DNA from: Nanobdellati archaeon
GTDB taxonomy: Archaea; EX4484-52; GLR71
Assembly (NCBI GenBank): GCA_019429005.1
Contig: JAHYJR010000001.1
Span: 131,232-195,231, forward strand
Direction: 5' to 3'
DNA: 64,000 nucleotides
Shown one piece after another: positions 54,321 to 62,959 of the stretch. Below the pieces are notes generated by a model, which was given only the letters and a program-made list of their open reading frames with translations, did no database searches and was not told the origin of the DNA. A program made the translations under genes and the position numbers. The stretch's first letter is position 1; each line of letters starts with the position of its first letter.

Positions 54321-56171
54321 TTGATTCGCGGTTGGTTACGGAAAAAATATTTTGACGTCAAAAAAACGTTTTCTAAAGATTATAAAGTCTATAATTTTGA
54401 AGATGAGATAGCTAAATTTAAAATTATACCTGAAAAATTAGGTAGTCATATGACTGTTTTTCCAGATAGCGACGTTTCAAAAAATATAGATATAACATAT
54501 CCTTTAATTCCTCCGTTTGCTTATGCAAATATATCATATGATGCTGTTTTAGGTTCTTTATTGTATTCTGTTAAGGAACCCGTACTTACAAACCGCGAAA
54601 CTGCAATATATAAGGTTCTTGAAAAACATCTTGAAACATCACTTGATATTAAATTTGATAAAGAAAGTTCAGAAAAAGATCTTGTTCAATATCTTATCGA
54701 TTCTACAGTAAAAATAATTCATACACAATCAATATCTCTTAGGTCTGGCGAGATAACAAAGATTATGTATTATATTTATAGAAATTTTCTAGGTTTAAAT
54801 CAACTTGAACCCCTATTAAATGATATTAATATTGAAGATGTCGGTTGTGATGGATATAATGTACCTTTTTATATTGTACATAAAAAATATGGTGCTTTGA
54901 AGACTGATGTAATTTTTAATGATTCAAAAAAACTTTCAAATTTTATAGTAAAACTTGCAGAACGTTGTAATAGGTATGTGAGTTATGCTGAACCCTTATT
55001 AGATGGTACACTTCCAGATGGTTCAAGGATACAGGCAACCTATACTGCAGATATTACAACAAGAGGACCTACATTTTCTATAAGGAAATTTCAATCAACA
55101 CCTTTTAGTATAATTGATCTTATCAAATTGGGTACTGGTTCCGTTGATTTGTTTGCATATTTATGGTATCTTGTTGAACATGGTAAAAATATTCTTATTA
55201 TTGGAACAACTTCTGCTGGAAAAACCTCATTTTTAAATTCACTTGTGTCTTTCATGCCACCCGAAAGTAAAATCGTGTCAATTGAAGATACAAGAGAACT
55301 TAACATACCTCATGACAATTGGATACCTTCAGTTGTACGGCATGGTTTTGGTCCATCTTCAAAGAAGTATGGTACTGTTACAATGTTTGATTTGCTTAAA
55401 GAGTCTTTTAGACAGAATCCTGATTATGTTATCGTGGGTGAAGTTAGGGGTGAAGAAGCAAATGTTCTTTTTCAAGGTATGGCTTCAGGGCATTCATCTT
55501 TTAGTACATTCCATGCTGGAACTGTGGATGAGATTATACAGCGTCTTGAGACACCACCTATAAGTCTGCAACCGTCTCTTATTAATTCACTTGATGCTGT
55601 TATTACCATTCAACATGCAAAAGAAGTAAAAAGTGATGCACGGCGTATAAAATGTATTGATGAAATTAGTGATGTTGACCCAAAATCTGGTGCAGCACGA
55701 ACTATTAGAAGTTTTGAATGGATACCATCTGCTGATTATTATGTTGAAAAAAATAGTCTTCTTATGGAGCAGATGGGTATTGAGTTAGGAATACCTATAA
55801 AATCAATAGTTTCAGAAATTGAGCTTCGCAAAAAACTTCTTAACTGGCTTTTAGAAAATAATATTTCATCTTTTGATGATGTTTCATCATATATTGCAAG
55901 ATATTATAACGATAAAGAGAATCTTTTAAGTCGACTTGGGAAAAAAGTATATATGACTGAACACGGCATATTTACAAATAAGGCACATAGTATTATTAAC
56001 GAAAACAATTCTAAACAATCTATAACAAACAGTAATTATGCAAAATGGCTTGATTCTATTGATAATAGGGATGAACTTAAAATCAAATCAAAAATCAAAA
56101 CAAAAAAAGTTGTATCTAAAAATAAAGATTCTCAAAAGATAAGTGACCGTGTATTGTCCTTCAAGACATGA
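54321..56171 (+). CDS. Type II/IV secretion system (pilus assembly) ATPase, FlaI/PilB-like
   Basis: A 616-residue assembly ATPase of the archaeal T4P-like family. The N-terminal 240 residues include the domain that binds the membrane platform; the RecA-like core has Walker A G-T-T-S-A-G-K-T at residues 295-302, an Asp box I-S/V-I-E-D-T-R-E-L, Walker B-like D-Y-V-I-V-G-E-V-R and the His box G-H-S-S-F-S-T-F-H-A-G. The start is TTG at 54321, chosen because AGGTG lies just upstream and the frame opens I-R-G-W-L. It is longer than archaellum FlaI because of a C-terminal Lys/Ser-rich extension (about 60 residues). First gene of the pilus locus. Confidence 0.9.
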   Translation: MIRGWLRKKYFDVKKTFSKDYKVYNFEDEIAKFKIIPEKLGSHMTVFPDSDVSKNIDITYPLIPPFAYANISYDAVLGSLLYSVKEPVLTNRETAIYKVLEKHLETSLDIKFDKESSEKDLVQYLIDSTVKIIHTQSISLRSGEITKIMYYIYRNFLGLNQLEPLLNDINIEDVGCDGYNVPFYIVHKKYGALKTDVIFNDSKKLSNFIVKLAERCNRYVSYAEPLLDGTLPDGSRIQATYTADITTRGPTFSIRKFQSTPFSIIDLIKLGTGSVDLFAYLWYLVEHGKNILIIGTTSAGKTSFLNSLVSFMPPESKIVSIEDTRELNIPHDNWIPSVVRHGFGPSSKKYGTVTMFDLLKESFRQNPDYVIVGEVRGEEANVLFQGMASGHSSFSTFHAGTVDEIIQRLETPPISLQPSLINSLDAVITIQHAKEVKSDARRIKCIDEISDVDPKSGAARTIRSFEWIPSADYYVEKNSLLMEQMGIELGIPIKSIVSEIELRKKLLNWLLENNISSFDDVSSYIARYYNDKENLLSRLGKKVYMTEHGIFTNKAHSIINENNSKQSITNSNYAKWLDSIDNRDELKIKSKIKTKKVVSKNKDSQKISDRVLSFKT

Positions 56172-56271
56172 TTTTTCAGGTTAAATCATTTATTAACAAC
56201 TCAAAAACAAATATATTAACCCTCGACATACAATAGTTAATATATGTCTTTTTTAAATTGGGGTGTCAAGA

Positions 56272-57342
56272 TTGCCGAATAATCATATGAATCATAATAA
56301 ACGTTTAAAAAATAAAAATTCTTTAAATACACCTATTTTAAAAACTGAAAAAACACATAAAACAGACATGCAGGAAGAATTAAAACAGATGACTTCAGAA
56401 TATGAAAATCTGGGACTTTCAAACAAACAAGTGTCTATCAAATCCGAAGAAGATATATTTATAAATTGTTTAGAGATAAGGTCAGTCACTCAATTGTTTT
56501 CAATTATTGGAATATATATAACTAAAAAATATCCAAACCTGTTCAAAAATATTGATATTACCTTACAATCCTTAGACCAAGATACTTATTTTGAAGGTTA
56601 TGTCGGAAAAATGTTAATATTACCTTTTATTTCATCTTTTATAGCTTTAATTTTTATTTTGTTTAATATTGTTTATGGTGTGTTTTATTTAGGATTTTTA
56701 TCTTATGTATTATTACCCATAATTTTTATTACGACTTTTTCATTTTTATATTATAATCCATTCAGGTTACGTGCAGCAAAAAGACTAAATATAAATTCAA
56801 ATTTACCCTTTGCATTAAATCATCTTGCTGCAATTGCATCAAGTGGCGCACCGCCTGAAAAAGCATTTGAAATTTTATCAATATTTACCGAATTTGGTGC
56901 AATTTCTAAAGAATCGTCAAAAATTATTGATAGAATACATTTTGGTGAAGATATAACAACTGCAATAAAACATGTTATGCGTATTACACCCTCTGAAAAA
57001 TTTAAAGGCCTTCTTGCAGGGATACTGACTGTTATAGAAACTGGGGGGGATCTTGAGGAGTATCTTAAGCAGGCTGCAGAAACAGCTATGCATAATTATA
57101 AGTTAGCACAAAATCAATATACCGATTCCTTGTCAACGTATGCTGATATATATACAGCTATACTTATTGCAGCACCGCTTTTTATGGTATCTATACTAGC
57201 TGTCATGAATATTATACCAAGCACAAAACTTGTTGGTGGTATTTCGATACCCTTCGCACTAACAGTAGGTGTCTATATCGTGATGCCTGTTTTAAATATA
57301 CTATTTATATTACTAATTGATATGATGCAACCGGAGATTTGA
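56272..57342 (+). CDS. Pilus assembly platform protein, TadC/FlaJ-like (first copy)
   Basis: About 356 residues with four to six helices: two near residues 117-155 and others near 285-350. The T2SSF domain between them carries L-P-F-A-L-N-H-L-A-A-I-A-S-S-G-A-P-P-E-K-A-F, which is diagnostic. The N-terminal 90 residues are charged and probably cytoplasmic. The start is unsure: GTG at 56263 or TTG at 56272; GGGGTG just upstream favours the TTG. It would form part of the membrane platform with the product of the next gene. Its stop overlaps the next gene's TTG-A. Confidence 0.82.
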   Translation: MPNNHMNHNKRLKNKNSLNTPILKTEKTHKTDMQEELKQMTSEYENLGLSNKQVSIKSEEDIFINCLEIRSVTQLFSIIGIYITKKYPNLFKNIDITLQSLDQDTYFEGYVGKMLILPFISSFIALIFILFNIVYGVFYLGFLSYVLLPIIFITTFSFLYYNPFRLRAAKRLNINSNLPFALNHLAAIASSGAPPEKAFEILSIFTEFGAISKESSKIIDRIHFGEDITTAIKHVMRITPSEKFKGLLAGILTVIETGGDLEEYLKQAAETAMHNYKLAQNQYTDSLSTYADIYTAILIAAPLFMVSILAVMNIIPSTKLVGGISIPFALTVGVYIVMPVLNILFILLIDMMQPEI

Positions 57343-57344
57343 TT

Positions 57345-58214
57345 ATGGGCAATTTTAACAATTTGTTCCGCTTTTATGAAGGAGAAGAAAAACAAGCAGT
57401 TATTCTTACCTTTGGTGTTGGTTTAATTATTTTTATTTTAAATCTATTTCTCTTTTATGGGAAAACTACTTTTGTGATTTATAATACTATCTTTGGTTTT
57501 GTTGCAGTTATTATTGCTCTAGGGCCCTTTGCTTATTTTCAATATAAGAGTTATAGGATTTCAAAAGAGATTGAATCAAATTTTTCATATTTTTTGATAG
57601 GTGTTTCAGAAGGTCTTGAAAGTAACATGTCTCTTCCAAATGCGTTAAAATACTCAGCTAAAAACGATTACGGTGTATTGGATCCTTATATAAATAAGAT
57701 AATTTCGCAAATATCTTGGGGTGTGACCTTAGATAAGATTTTAATTGATTTTGCAGATCGTGTCAACAATCCAGTAATTAAACGTTCTGTTTCAACAATA
57801 ATTGAAACGTATAATTCTGGAGGTAATCTTGCATCATCACTTTCAGCAGTTGCAAGTTATGTTACTGAAATTGAAAAAGTGCGTAATGAACGTTTGTCAA
57901 GACTTTCAAATAATATGCTTCAGAATTATGTGATTTATTTTGTATTTCTTGTAATCCTTGTGGGAATACAACAGATATTGCTTCCTATTTTCATGAAAAG
58001 TGGTTTTGGTGTAGTGTCATCAGCATCTTATGGTATATCACTTTCACAGCTTTATTCAGTGCGGTTTAGAGATCTTGCAGTTATGCAGGGATTATTTTCA
58101 GGCCTTATAATTGGAAAATTATCATCGGGCACACTTGCATCTGGTTTAAAACATTCAGCCATAATGGTATTTATTGGTTATGTTGTACTTACGATATCCT
58201 CCGCATTAATCTGA
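57345..58214 (+). CDS. Pilus assembly platform protein, TadC/FlaJ-like (second copy)
   Basis: About 289 residues. Helices at about 20-45 and 48-66 precede a T2SSF domain (S-Y-F-L-I-G-V-S-E-G-L-E-S-N-M-S-L-P-N-A-L-K-Y, then S-T-I-I-E-T-Y-N-S-G-G-N-L) and two or three C-terminal helices. With the preceding gene this is a two-protein platform, as in the Epd-type archaeal pili; archaella have one FlaJ. The ATG at 57345 is within a TTG-ATT-ATG start region overlapping the previous stop, so translation is coupled. The first pilin follows after a 307-bp gap. Confidence 0.85.
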   Translation: MGNFNNLFRFYEGEEKQAVILTFGVGLIIFILNLFLFYGKTTFVIYNTIFGFVAVIIALGPFAYFQYKSYRISKEIESNFSYFLIGVSEGLESNMSLPNALKYSAKNDYGVLDPYINKIISQISWGVTLDKILIDFADRVNNPVIKRSVSTIIETYNSGGNLASSLSAVASYVTEIEKVRNERLSRLSNNMLQNYVIYFVFLVILVGIQQILLPIFMKSGFGVVSSASYGISLSQLYSVRFRDLAVMQGLFSGLIIGKLSSGTLASGLKHSAIMVFIGYVVLTISSALI

Positions 58215-58233
58215 TTATGAATATATTTATAGT

Positions 58234-58460
58234 GTCTCTGTTAAGTATATGTATTAAGTGTATCTGTGATACAGATAGCATAATATCAGACGTAGAAAGT
58301 CTCTGTTAAGTATATGTATTAAGTGTATCTGTGATACAGATAGCATAATATCAGACGTAGAAAGTCTCTGTTAAGTATATGTATTAAGTGTATCTGTGAT
58401 ACAGATAGCATAATATCAGACGTAGAAAGTCTCTGTTAAGTATATGTATTAAGTGTATCT
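58234..58460 (+). repeat. 65-bp exact tandem repeat, 3.5 copies, between platform and pilin genes
   Basis: Units start at 58234, 58299, 58364 and 58429; the first three are complete and identical, and the fourth breaks off after 32 bases. Each unit has a TATCTGT-GAT-ACAGATA inverted repeat and a TTAAGTATATGTATTAAG element with a TATA-like core. The rest of the 307-bp gap (58215-58521) shows no gene; an AAAAGGTT ribosome-binding site precedes the ATG at 58522. Confidence 0.95.
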
Positions 58461-58521
58461 CTAATCAATAATTCAATCAATTAAAAAGAGTAAAATACTA
58501 AAATCTCAAAAGGTTAATTTT

Positions 58522-59022
58522 ATGGTTTACAGACGTAAAGGTGCATCAACAATTGTCGCAACAGTTATTCTTGTTGTTTTTGTGATGGGTCTTTCTGCAA
58601 TGGTGCTTACTTGGATACAGGAATCTACTAAAGAATCTATGTTGCAAGCAGATGACCAACGTGCAGACATTCTTGATTGTTCTGGTGGTAATGTTAAAAT
58701 TGATTCTGTGTATATTTCTAATAATAGTGGTGTTTATAATTCAACAATTGTTGTTATAATTGATAATAATGGACGTGCACCATTTAAACTTGAAGAAGTG
58801 ACTTTATGGAATACGACTGGTAGTTATTGTACACTAGATACATCTCAAACGAGTTTATCTTCTGGTGACACCATTTCATTATTAAATAATTCTTGTTCTG
58901 TATTGGATGCTATCAATTGTTCTGGTTTCTATAAAATTAAAGTCACGACAAATTGTGTTGGTGTTTCAAGCGAATTAACAAATTTAAATGATGTTATTTG
59001 TAATGGTGTTGTATTAGGGTAG
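58522..59022 (+). CDS. Archaeal type IV pilin-like protein with six cysteines
   Basis: A 166-residue prepilin. It has the short basic class III leader M-V-Y-R-R-K-G, then A-S-T-I-V-A-T-V-I-L-V-V-F-V-M-G-L-S as the hydrophobic assembly helix; the prepilin peptidase would cut after G7. The C-terminal head is beta-rich with N-x-S/T sites (N-S-T, N-T-T, N-S-C) and six cysteines in the mature part, ordered C-D...Y-C...S-C...N-C...N-C...I-C. The same six recur in the next gene. It is probably a minor or major subunit of the pilus made by the upstream ATPase/platform genes. Confidence 0.85.
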   Translation: MVYRRKGASTIVATVILVVFVMGLSAMVLTWIQESTKESMLQADDQRADILDCSGGNVKIDSVYISNNSGVYNSTIVVIIDNNGRAPFKLEEVTLWNTTGSYCTLDTSQTSLSSGDTISLLNNSCSVLDAINCSGFYKIKVTTNCVGVSSELTNLNDVICNGVVLG

Positions 59023-59031
59023 TGGTTTTTT

Positions 59032-59517
59032 ATGGTCTGTTCAAGAAAAGCGATATCACCACTAATTGCATCTGTATTTTTAGTTGTATTTACTATAGGT
59101 CTTTCTGCTATGCTTGTTGATTGGATGAATACTTATAATCGGGAATTGACTCAAGATGTGCAGATTTCAAGTAAAAGTGTTATGGATTGTATAAAAGTGA
59201 ATCTCAATATAGATAAGATTTATCTTAATGTGAGTAACAATGGTAACGATTCTATAAAAGCACTTATCATGAATAATGGTCCTAGTGTCAATATTGTTTC
59301 AGCTTATGCTTATAGTGTAGATGGTTCAAGATGTGTGCTTTCAAATCCAATAAAAACAATTAATCAGGGTATGTCACAGTTTTTAATAAATGATACTGGT
59401 TGTGATATTTACAATAATAATGTATCTTGTTCAGACTTTTATTTTGTAAAACTCATGACTGATTGCGGTGCAACAGCTGTATTCGAAGCACCAAGAACAC
59501 CTGATTGTGTAAATTGA
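59032..59517 (+). CDS. Archaeal type IV pilin-like protein with six cysteines (paralogue)
   Basis: A 161-residue prepilin starting M-V-C-S-R-K-A, cleaved after A7 before I-S-P-L-I-A-S-V-F-L-V-V-F-T. The head domain has cysteines in the same order as the 58522 product, including S-C-S-D-F-Y-F-V-K against N-C-S-G-F-Y-K-I-K, showing a duplication. It follows the first pilin after nine bases, its Shine-Dalgarno being in the TAGTGG just after that stop. N-x-S/T sites (N-V-S, N-D-S, N-D-T, N-V-S) suggest glycosylation by the AglB in this window. After it, 172 bp without a gene precede the next pilin. Confidence 0.85.
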   Translation: MVCSRKAISPLIASVFLVVFTIGLSAMLVDWMNTYNRELTQDVQISSKSVMDCIKVNLNIDKIYLNVSNNGNDSIKALIMNNGPSVNIVSAYAYSVDGSRCVLSNPIKTINQGMSQFLINDTGCDIYNNNVSCSDFYFVKLMTDCGATAVFEAPRTPDCVN

Positions 59518-59689
59518 AATGCTTTGTATAACACTGCTAAATAATATTTATTCAATTATGACCTTAACTAATGATTATAAAAATTAACTAACTATTATAA
59601 GTACCATTACCGAATAAACAGTAAATCATATATATCAAGCTCATACAAAATACTTAATACCTATTAGATATTTTTTTCAGGTTATCGTC

Positions 59690-60205
59690 GTGTCCCAGTT
59701 TCATAAATCATCAAGAAAAGGTCTTTCGCCACTTGTAGCAGCAACACTCCTTATAGCTTTTACGTTATCTAGTGCAGCAATACTTACTGTGTGGGTTACA
59801 GATATTACAAATCAACAAAAAGCAGAATCAACACGGTTTGAAGAAAAGATTGCATGTGCGGGATCAAATATCCAAGCAAATCTGGATTTTGCTAAATGGG
59901 ATGCCGACAATACAACTTTTTCAATTTATATTAGAAATAAAGGTGTTAATACTATTTTGATTGATGAATATTTAGTCTGGTATGAGTTCCGTTCAACCCC
60001 GGTTTATATTGATGCATCTGATCTGAAAATCGAAAAAGATAAGGCTATAATGTTAGACATTAATGTTTCAAAGGGTGTCTCTGATTTTGGTTATATAAAT
60101 ATTAGTGAAGCAGGAGAACCAATAAAAATTAAATATCTGACGACTTGTGATGGTGTTTTCTCTCAAGTTCAAAGACCCATGTTGGGTTGGAACACTGTTA
60201 GTTAA
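59690..60205 (+). CDS. Archaeal type IV pilin-like protein
   Basis: A 171-residue prepilin with leader H-K-S-S-R-K-G (cleavage after G11) and helix L-S-P-L-V-A-A-T-L-L-I-A-F-T-L. The start is GTG at 59690, preceded by CAGGTTAT; an internal start would destroy the leader. Its head has two cysteines (I-A-C-A-G and L-T-T-C-D-G) instead of six, and a S-P-L-V-A motif as in major pilins. It stands after a 172-bp gap with AT-rich sequence and TATA-like TATATATC near 59631, so it may have its own promoter and be independently expressed. Confidence 0.83.
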   Translation: MSQFHKSSRKGLSPLVAATLLIAFTLSSAAILTVWVTDITNQQKAESTRFEEKIACAGSNIQANLDFAKWDADNTTFSIYIRNKGVNTILIDEYLVWYEFRSTPVYIDASDLKIEKDKAIMLDINVSKGVSDFGYINISEAGEPIKIKYLTTCDGVFSQVQRPMLGWNTVS

Positions 60206-60248
60206 AACTTAATATGACTCAATTATTTATATTCTTAAGACCTAAAGT

Positions 60249-60692
60249 ATGTTTATGTCTGGAATTCAAAAAAGGAAAGCCATATCTCCATTTATTGCGG
60301 CTGTATTTCTTATTGCAACAACTATATTTATAGGTGGGTTTACGGCAACGTGGATTAAAGACTTTTCAAAAACACAAACAGAAACCGTTCTTAGTAACAC
60401 AAATACGGAATGTAATTATGTATATCTTAACCCTATAAATCCTAGTTTACTGAATGGTACCTTTTCACTTATAGTTCAAAATACTGGAACTGGTTCAACA
60501 ACCTTAAGTGATATTCAGATAATCTATGATAATAATACACAACTTCAAAAATCGTTATCCTCTATTGAATTACGAGGTTTAGAAATGGCACCAATATCAA
60601 TTTATAACGTTAGCAGTAACATCTATATGATAAATATAATATCTGATTGTAAAACTCTAAGTATTTATTCTTATGATATCTCGTTCATATGA
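60249..60692 (+). CDS. Archaeal type IV pilin-like protein
   Basis: A 147-residue prepilin. Leader G-I-Q-K-R-K-A with cleavage after A11, helix I-S-P-F-I-A-A-V-F-L-I-A-T-T-I. The head is beta-rich with sequons (N-G-T, N-N-T, N-V-S) and two cysteines, E-C-N-Y near residue 55 and S-D-C-K-T near the end, equivalent to the cysteines in the neighbouring pilins. A second ATG two codons later is equally possible as start. It follows the previous pilin after 43 bases. Confidence 0.82.
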   Translation: MFMSGIQKRKAISPFIAAVFLIATTIFIGGFTATWIKDFSKTQTETVLSNTNTECNYVYLNPINPSLLNGTFSLIVQNTGTGSTTLSDIQIIYDNNTQLQKSLSSIELRGLEMAPISIYNVSSNIYMINIISDCKTLSIYSYDISFI

Positions 60693-60757
60693 TATTTCCG
60701 TCATATGATTTTTAGTTTCTTATGTAATTATTTAAGCAATATTGTATAACTATATTT

Positions 60758-61159
60758 ATGCAATCTTATCCGGTGCGTAGTCGTAAAGCTTTTGTAAAAA
60801 TATTAGAAGTATCAATTGCATCTTTTATCTTATTTATATTTATTGCTCTTTTTTCGGTTGTGGATGATATGGCCTATGATTTGATTGATCTTGAAATGAC
60901 TGTGTACGAATCTTTTGAATACTTATACTTATCTGGAACTCTCGGCCAATTCGCAGTATCTAGCAATCTTACAGGTTTTAACGACTCGTTTAGAGCTGTT
61001 GTATCTCCGATATATAACTTTGATGTTGGACTAAAAAATAGCACAGCCTATATTGTACCACAATTACCAGATAAGTCAGATATCTATGTGTACCAATATC
61101 TTGTTTCAGGGTCCGATACAACATTTTCTCCGACTGTATTTAGTCTATATGTATGGTGA
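60758..61159 (+). CDS. Archaeal type IV pilin-like protein, shorter type
   Basis: A 133-residue protein with class III leader V-R-S-R-K-A and helix F-V-K-I-L-E-V-S-I-A-S-F-I-L-F. The glutamate near the fifth or sixth mature residue is the conserved Glu that pairs with the neighbouring subunit's N-terminus in type IV pili; the other pilins here have no Glu at this place. The head has no cysteine. Its stop lies within the GGTGAT ribosome-binding site of the next ATG (61164), so the pair is coupled. It may be a minor initiating pilin. Confidence 0.78.
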   Translation: MQSYPVRSRKAFVKILEVSIASFILFIFIALFSVVDDMAYDLIDLEMTVYESFEYLYLSGTLGQFAVSSNLTGFNDSFRAVVSPIYNFDVGLKNSTAYIVPQLPDKSDIYVYQYLVSGSDTTFSPTVFSLYVW

Positions 61160-61163
61160 TGTT

Positions 61164-61745
61164 ATGGGTAAAAAGGGTCAATATTATATAGTTGGAGCAG
61201 CAATCCTAGTGTTTGTATTAGCATCTTTAATAGCTTCAAAAGGTTATGACGCACAGTCTCTTGCAAGTGACACCAATCAATATGTTTTTGACAACCTATA
61301 TATAGATCTAGCACACCTATCTAATGTGATTATCGCTGAAAATAGAACAACGGAATCTATGGAACACTCTCTTGGGTCTTATTTTAATCTCACAAAAGAT
61401 TTTGTAAAAAATAAGAATCTGTTTATTGAAGGTTATATGTTTGTAGGAGTTCCTTATGAAAATAGTTTAAATGTAACTATTGTTAATTTGTATAATGCTT
61501 CTTTTTCTGATATGAATTTGAATATTTCTTCAATATCTAGTTTAACAACAATTCCTGCAGAATCTATAAAAACAGTTTCATTTGTTGATGTATTTAATAC
61601 AACATCAGAAATTGAAGTATCTTATCGTATTGTTGAACTTGATGAGGGTTTAAGTTTTAATGTAACACAAAAAACGTTTTCAGTATTCCGTTTGACACTT
61701 ATTGGTCCTGGAACAAAGATAACTTCCCTTGAAAAACGTCTATAA
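61164..61745 (+). CDS. Pilin-like protein, M-x-K-K-G leader
   Basis: About 193 residues. The leader is only M-G-K-K-G, followed by Q-Y-Y-I-V-G-A-A-I-L-V-F-V-L-A-S-L as the helix; this short type of leader is common in archaeal pseudopilins. An upstream ATG at 61053 in the same frame would give a 37-residue extension inside the previous gene and is rejected; the GGTGATgtt just before 61164 marks the start. The head is a beta-type domain with sequons (N-R-T, N-L-T, N-V-T, N-A-S). Function otherwise unknown. Confidence 0.75.
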   Translation: MGKKGQYYIVGAAILVFVLASLIASKGYDAQSLASDTNQYVFDNLYIDLAHLSNVIIAENRTTESMEHSLGSYFNLTKDFVKNKNLFIEGYMFVGVPYENSLNVTIVNLYNASFSDMNLNISSISSLTTIPAESIKTVSFVDVFNTTSEIEVSYRIVELDEGLSFNVTQKTFSVFRLTLIGPGTKITSLEKRL

Positions 61746-61794
61746 TCAGAGAGTTTATGTTAAAAATCTTAACTTTAATATATTGCCTTGAATA

Positions 61795-62952
61795 ATGTTA
61801 TATATGCGAAAAGCAATATCACCTTTAATTTCTGGAGTGTTGTATACTGGAATATTAATAATGGCAATATCTTTTGTTTTATCTATGGTAGTTCCAGCTA
61901 TTGATAATCTCGCAGATACTCTTAAAGTTGATACTTCAAAAGACATGATGTACTCAATAGATCTTTATGTGAATAAGGTTGCGTCATCAGGTAAAGGCTC
62001 AAAAAGGACAATCCCTATTAGTTTTGAAATAGGAACCTTAAATGTTGATACTGAAAAAAACAGGATTTTATTTTTAGCCGATGTAGATACGAGGGATATT
62101 GCACCTAGAACCTCTTTATATCAAGGGAATGTTAAGATTAGTTCAAATGCAAACACAAATTTAAGTTATTTTAATAATTCCTATGTTCTTGAAAACGAGC
62201 ATCTTAAGGTCACACTTTTTGGGAATGGCACTATTTTACAACCTCAATATATAGATTTTAATAACATTATAGAATCAATCTATATGAAGGAAGTTGAAGA
62301 AAATCTAACAGGTATTGGATTAAATGTTGATGGCCTTAATGATGCGTATTGTTGGTCTGAAGCTGTAACTGGAATAAATTTAGGTCGTGCTCGTGTAATC
62401 CAGCATTGTAATTCGTCAAATCTCTTATTTGATGTATATATAGTTCTTGAATCTAGTGCAGATTATTTATCAGTCTCTATAAAAAATCCAAGCACAGAAT
62501 ATACTAATGTTTCATTGGTTATTGATTCTACACATATAAGTTCGTCTGTTTTAGATTCTGGAAAAATATTTATCACCTCTGAAAAATCAGATTATGTTAT
62601 CGCACTTGTATCTGATTCTTATGCTGTTACTTCAAGCACTGCGTCCTCAATATCAATGACACAGGAATTTGATAGCAATGAGTTTTATGTTGTGTTCACT
62701 CAAGGTAGCAATCAAATAGTGCGGTCTAGATTGGATTTAGTTGCATCTGGGAAATTTGATTTGTATTATGATCCTAGTTTTGCTTTTAAGATGTCTGATA
62801 AAAATCATATTGAATTTTCTTTAGATTATACTAATGATAATATTAATCTTAGCGGAACTTCACTACTTCTTAGGCCTGGAAATTATATGTTATCTATTGA
62901 AAATAATGGTAGTTTGGGTAATTATATTACTATTCTATTAAAAACGGTTTAG
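61795..62952 (+). CDS. Large pilin-like surface protein
   Basis: A 385-residue protein with leader M-R-K-A (cleavage after A) and helix I-S-P-L-I-S-G-V-L-Y-T-G-I-L-I-M-A, then a long extracellular part of about 340 residues, far larger than a normal pilin head and rich in N-x-S/T sites (over ten). Two cysteines (A-Y-C-W and Q-H-C-N) are present in the middle. It may be a tip adhesin or specialised minor subunit. Start is at 61795 or the ATG at 61804. Followed by the last gene after seven bases. Confidence 0.72.
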   Translation: MLYMRKAISPLISGVLYTGILIMAISFVLSMVVPAIDNLADTLKVDTSKDMMYSIDLYVNKVASSGKGSKRTIPISFEIGTLNVDTEKNRILFLADVDTRDIAPRTSLYQGNVKISSNANTNLSYFNNSYVLENEHLKVTLFGNGTILQPQYIDFNNIIESIYMKEVEENLTGIGLNVDGLNDAYCWSEAVTGINLGRARVIQHCNSSNLLFDVYIVLESSADYLSVSIKNPSTEYTNVSLVIDSTHISSSVLDSGKIFITSEKSDYVIALVSDSYAVTSSTASSISMTQEFDSNEFYVVFTQGSNQIVRSRLDLVASGKFDLYYDPSFAFKMSDKNHIEFSLDYTNDNINLSGTSLLLRPGNYMLSIENNGSLGNYITILLKTV

Positions 62953-62959
62953 TGATTTT

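Noticed and set aside
58234..58460. CRISPR array
   Set aside because: The period is a fixed 65 bp with identical sequence throughout; there are no unique spacers, no Cas genes, and it sits inside a pilus locus.
54321..61745. Archaellum operon
   Set aside because: Two TadC proteins, no FlaH/FlaG/FlaF, and diverse pilins fit a type IV pilus better.
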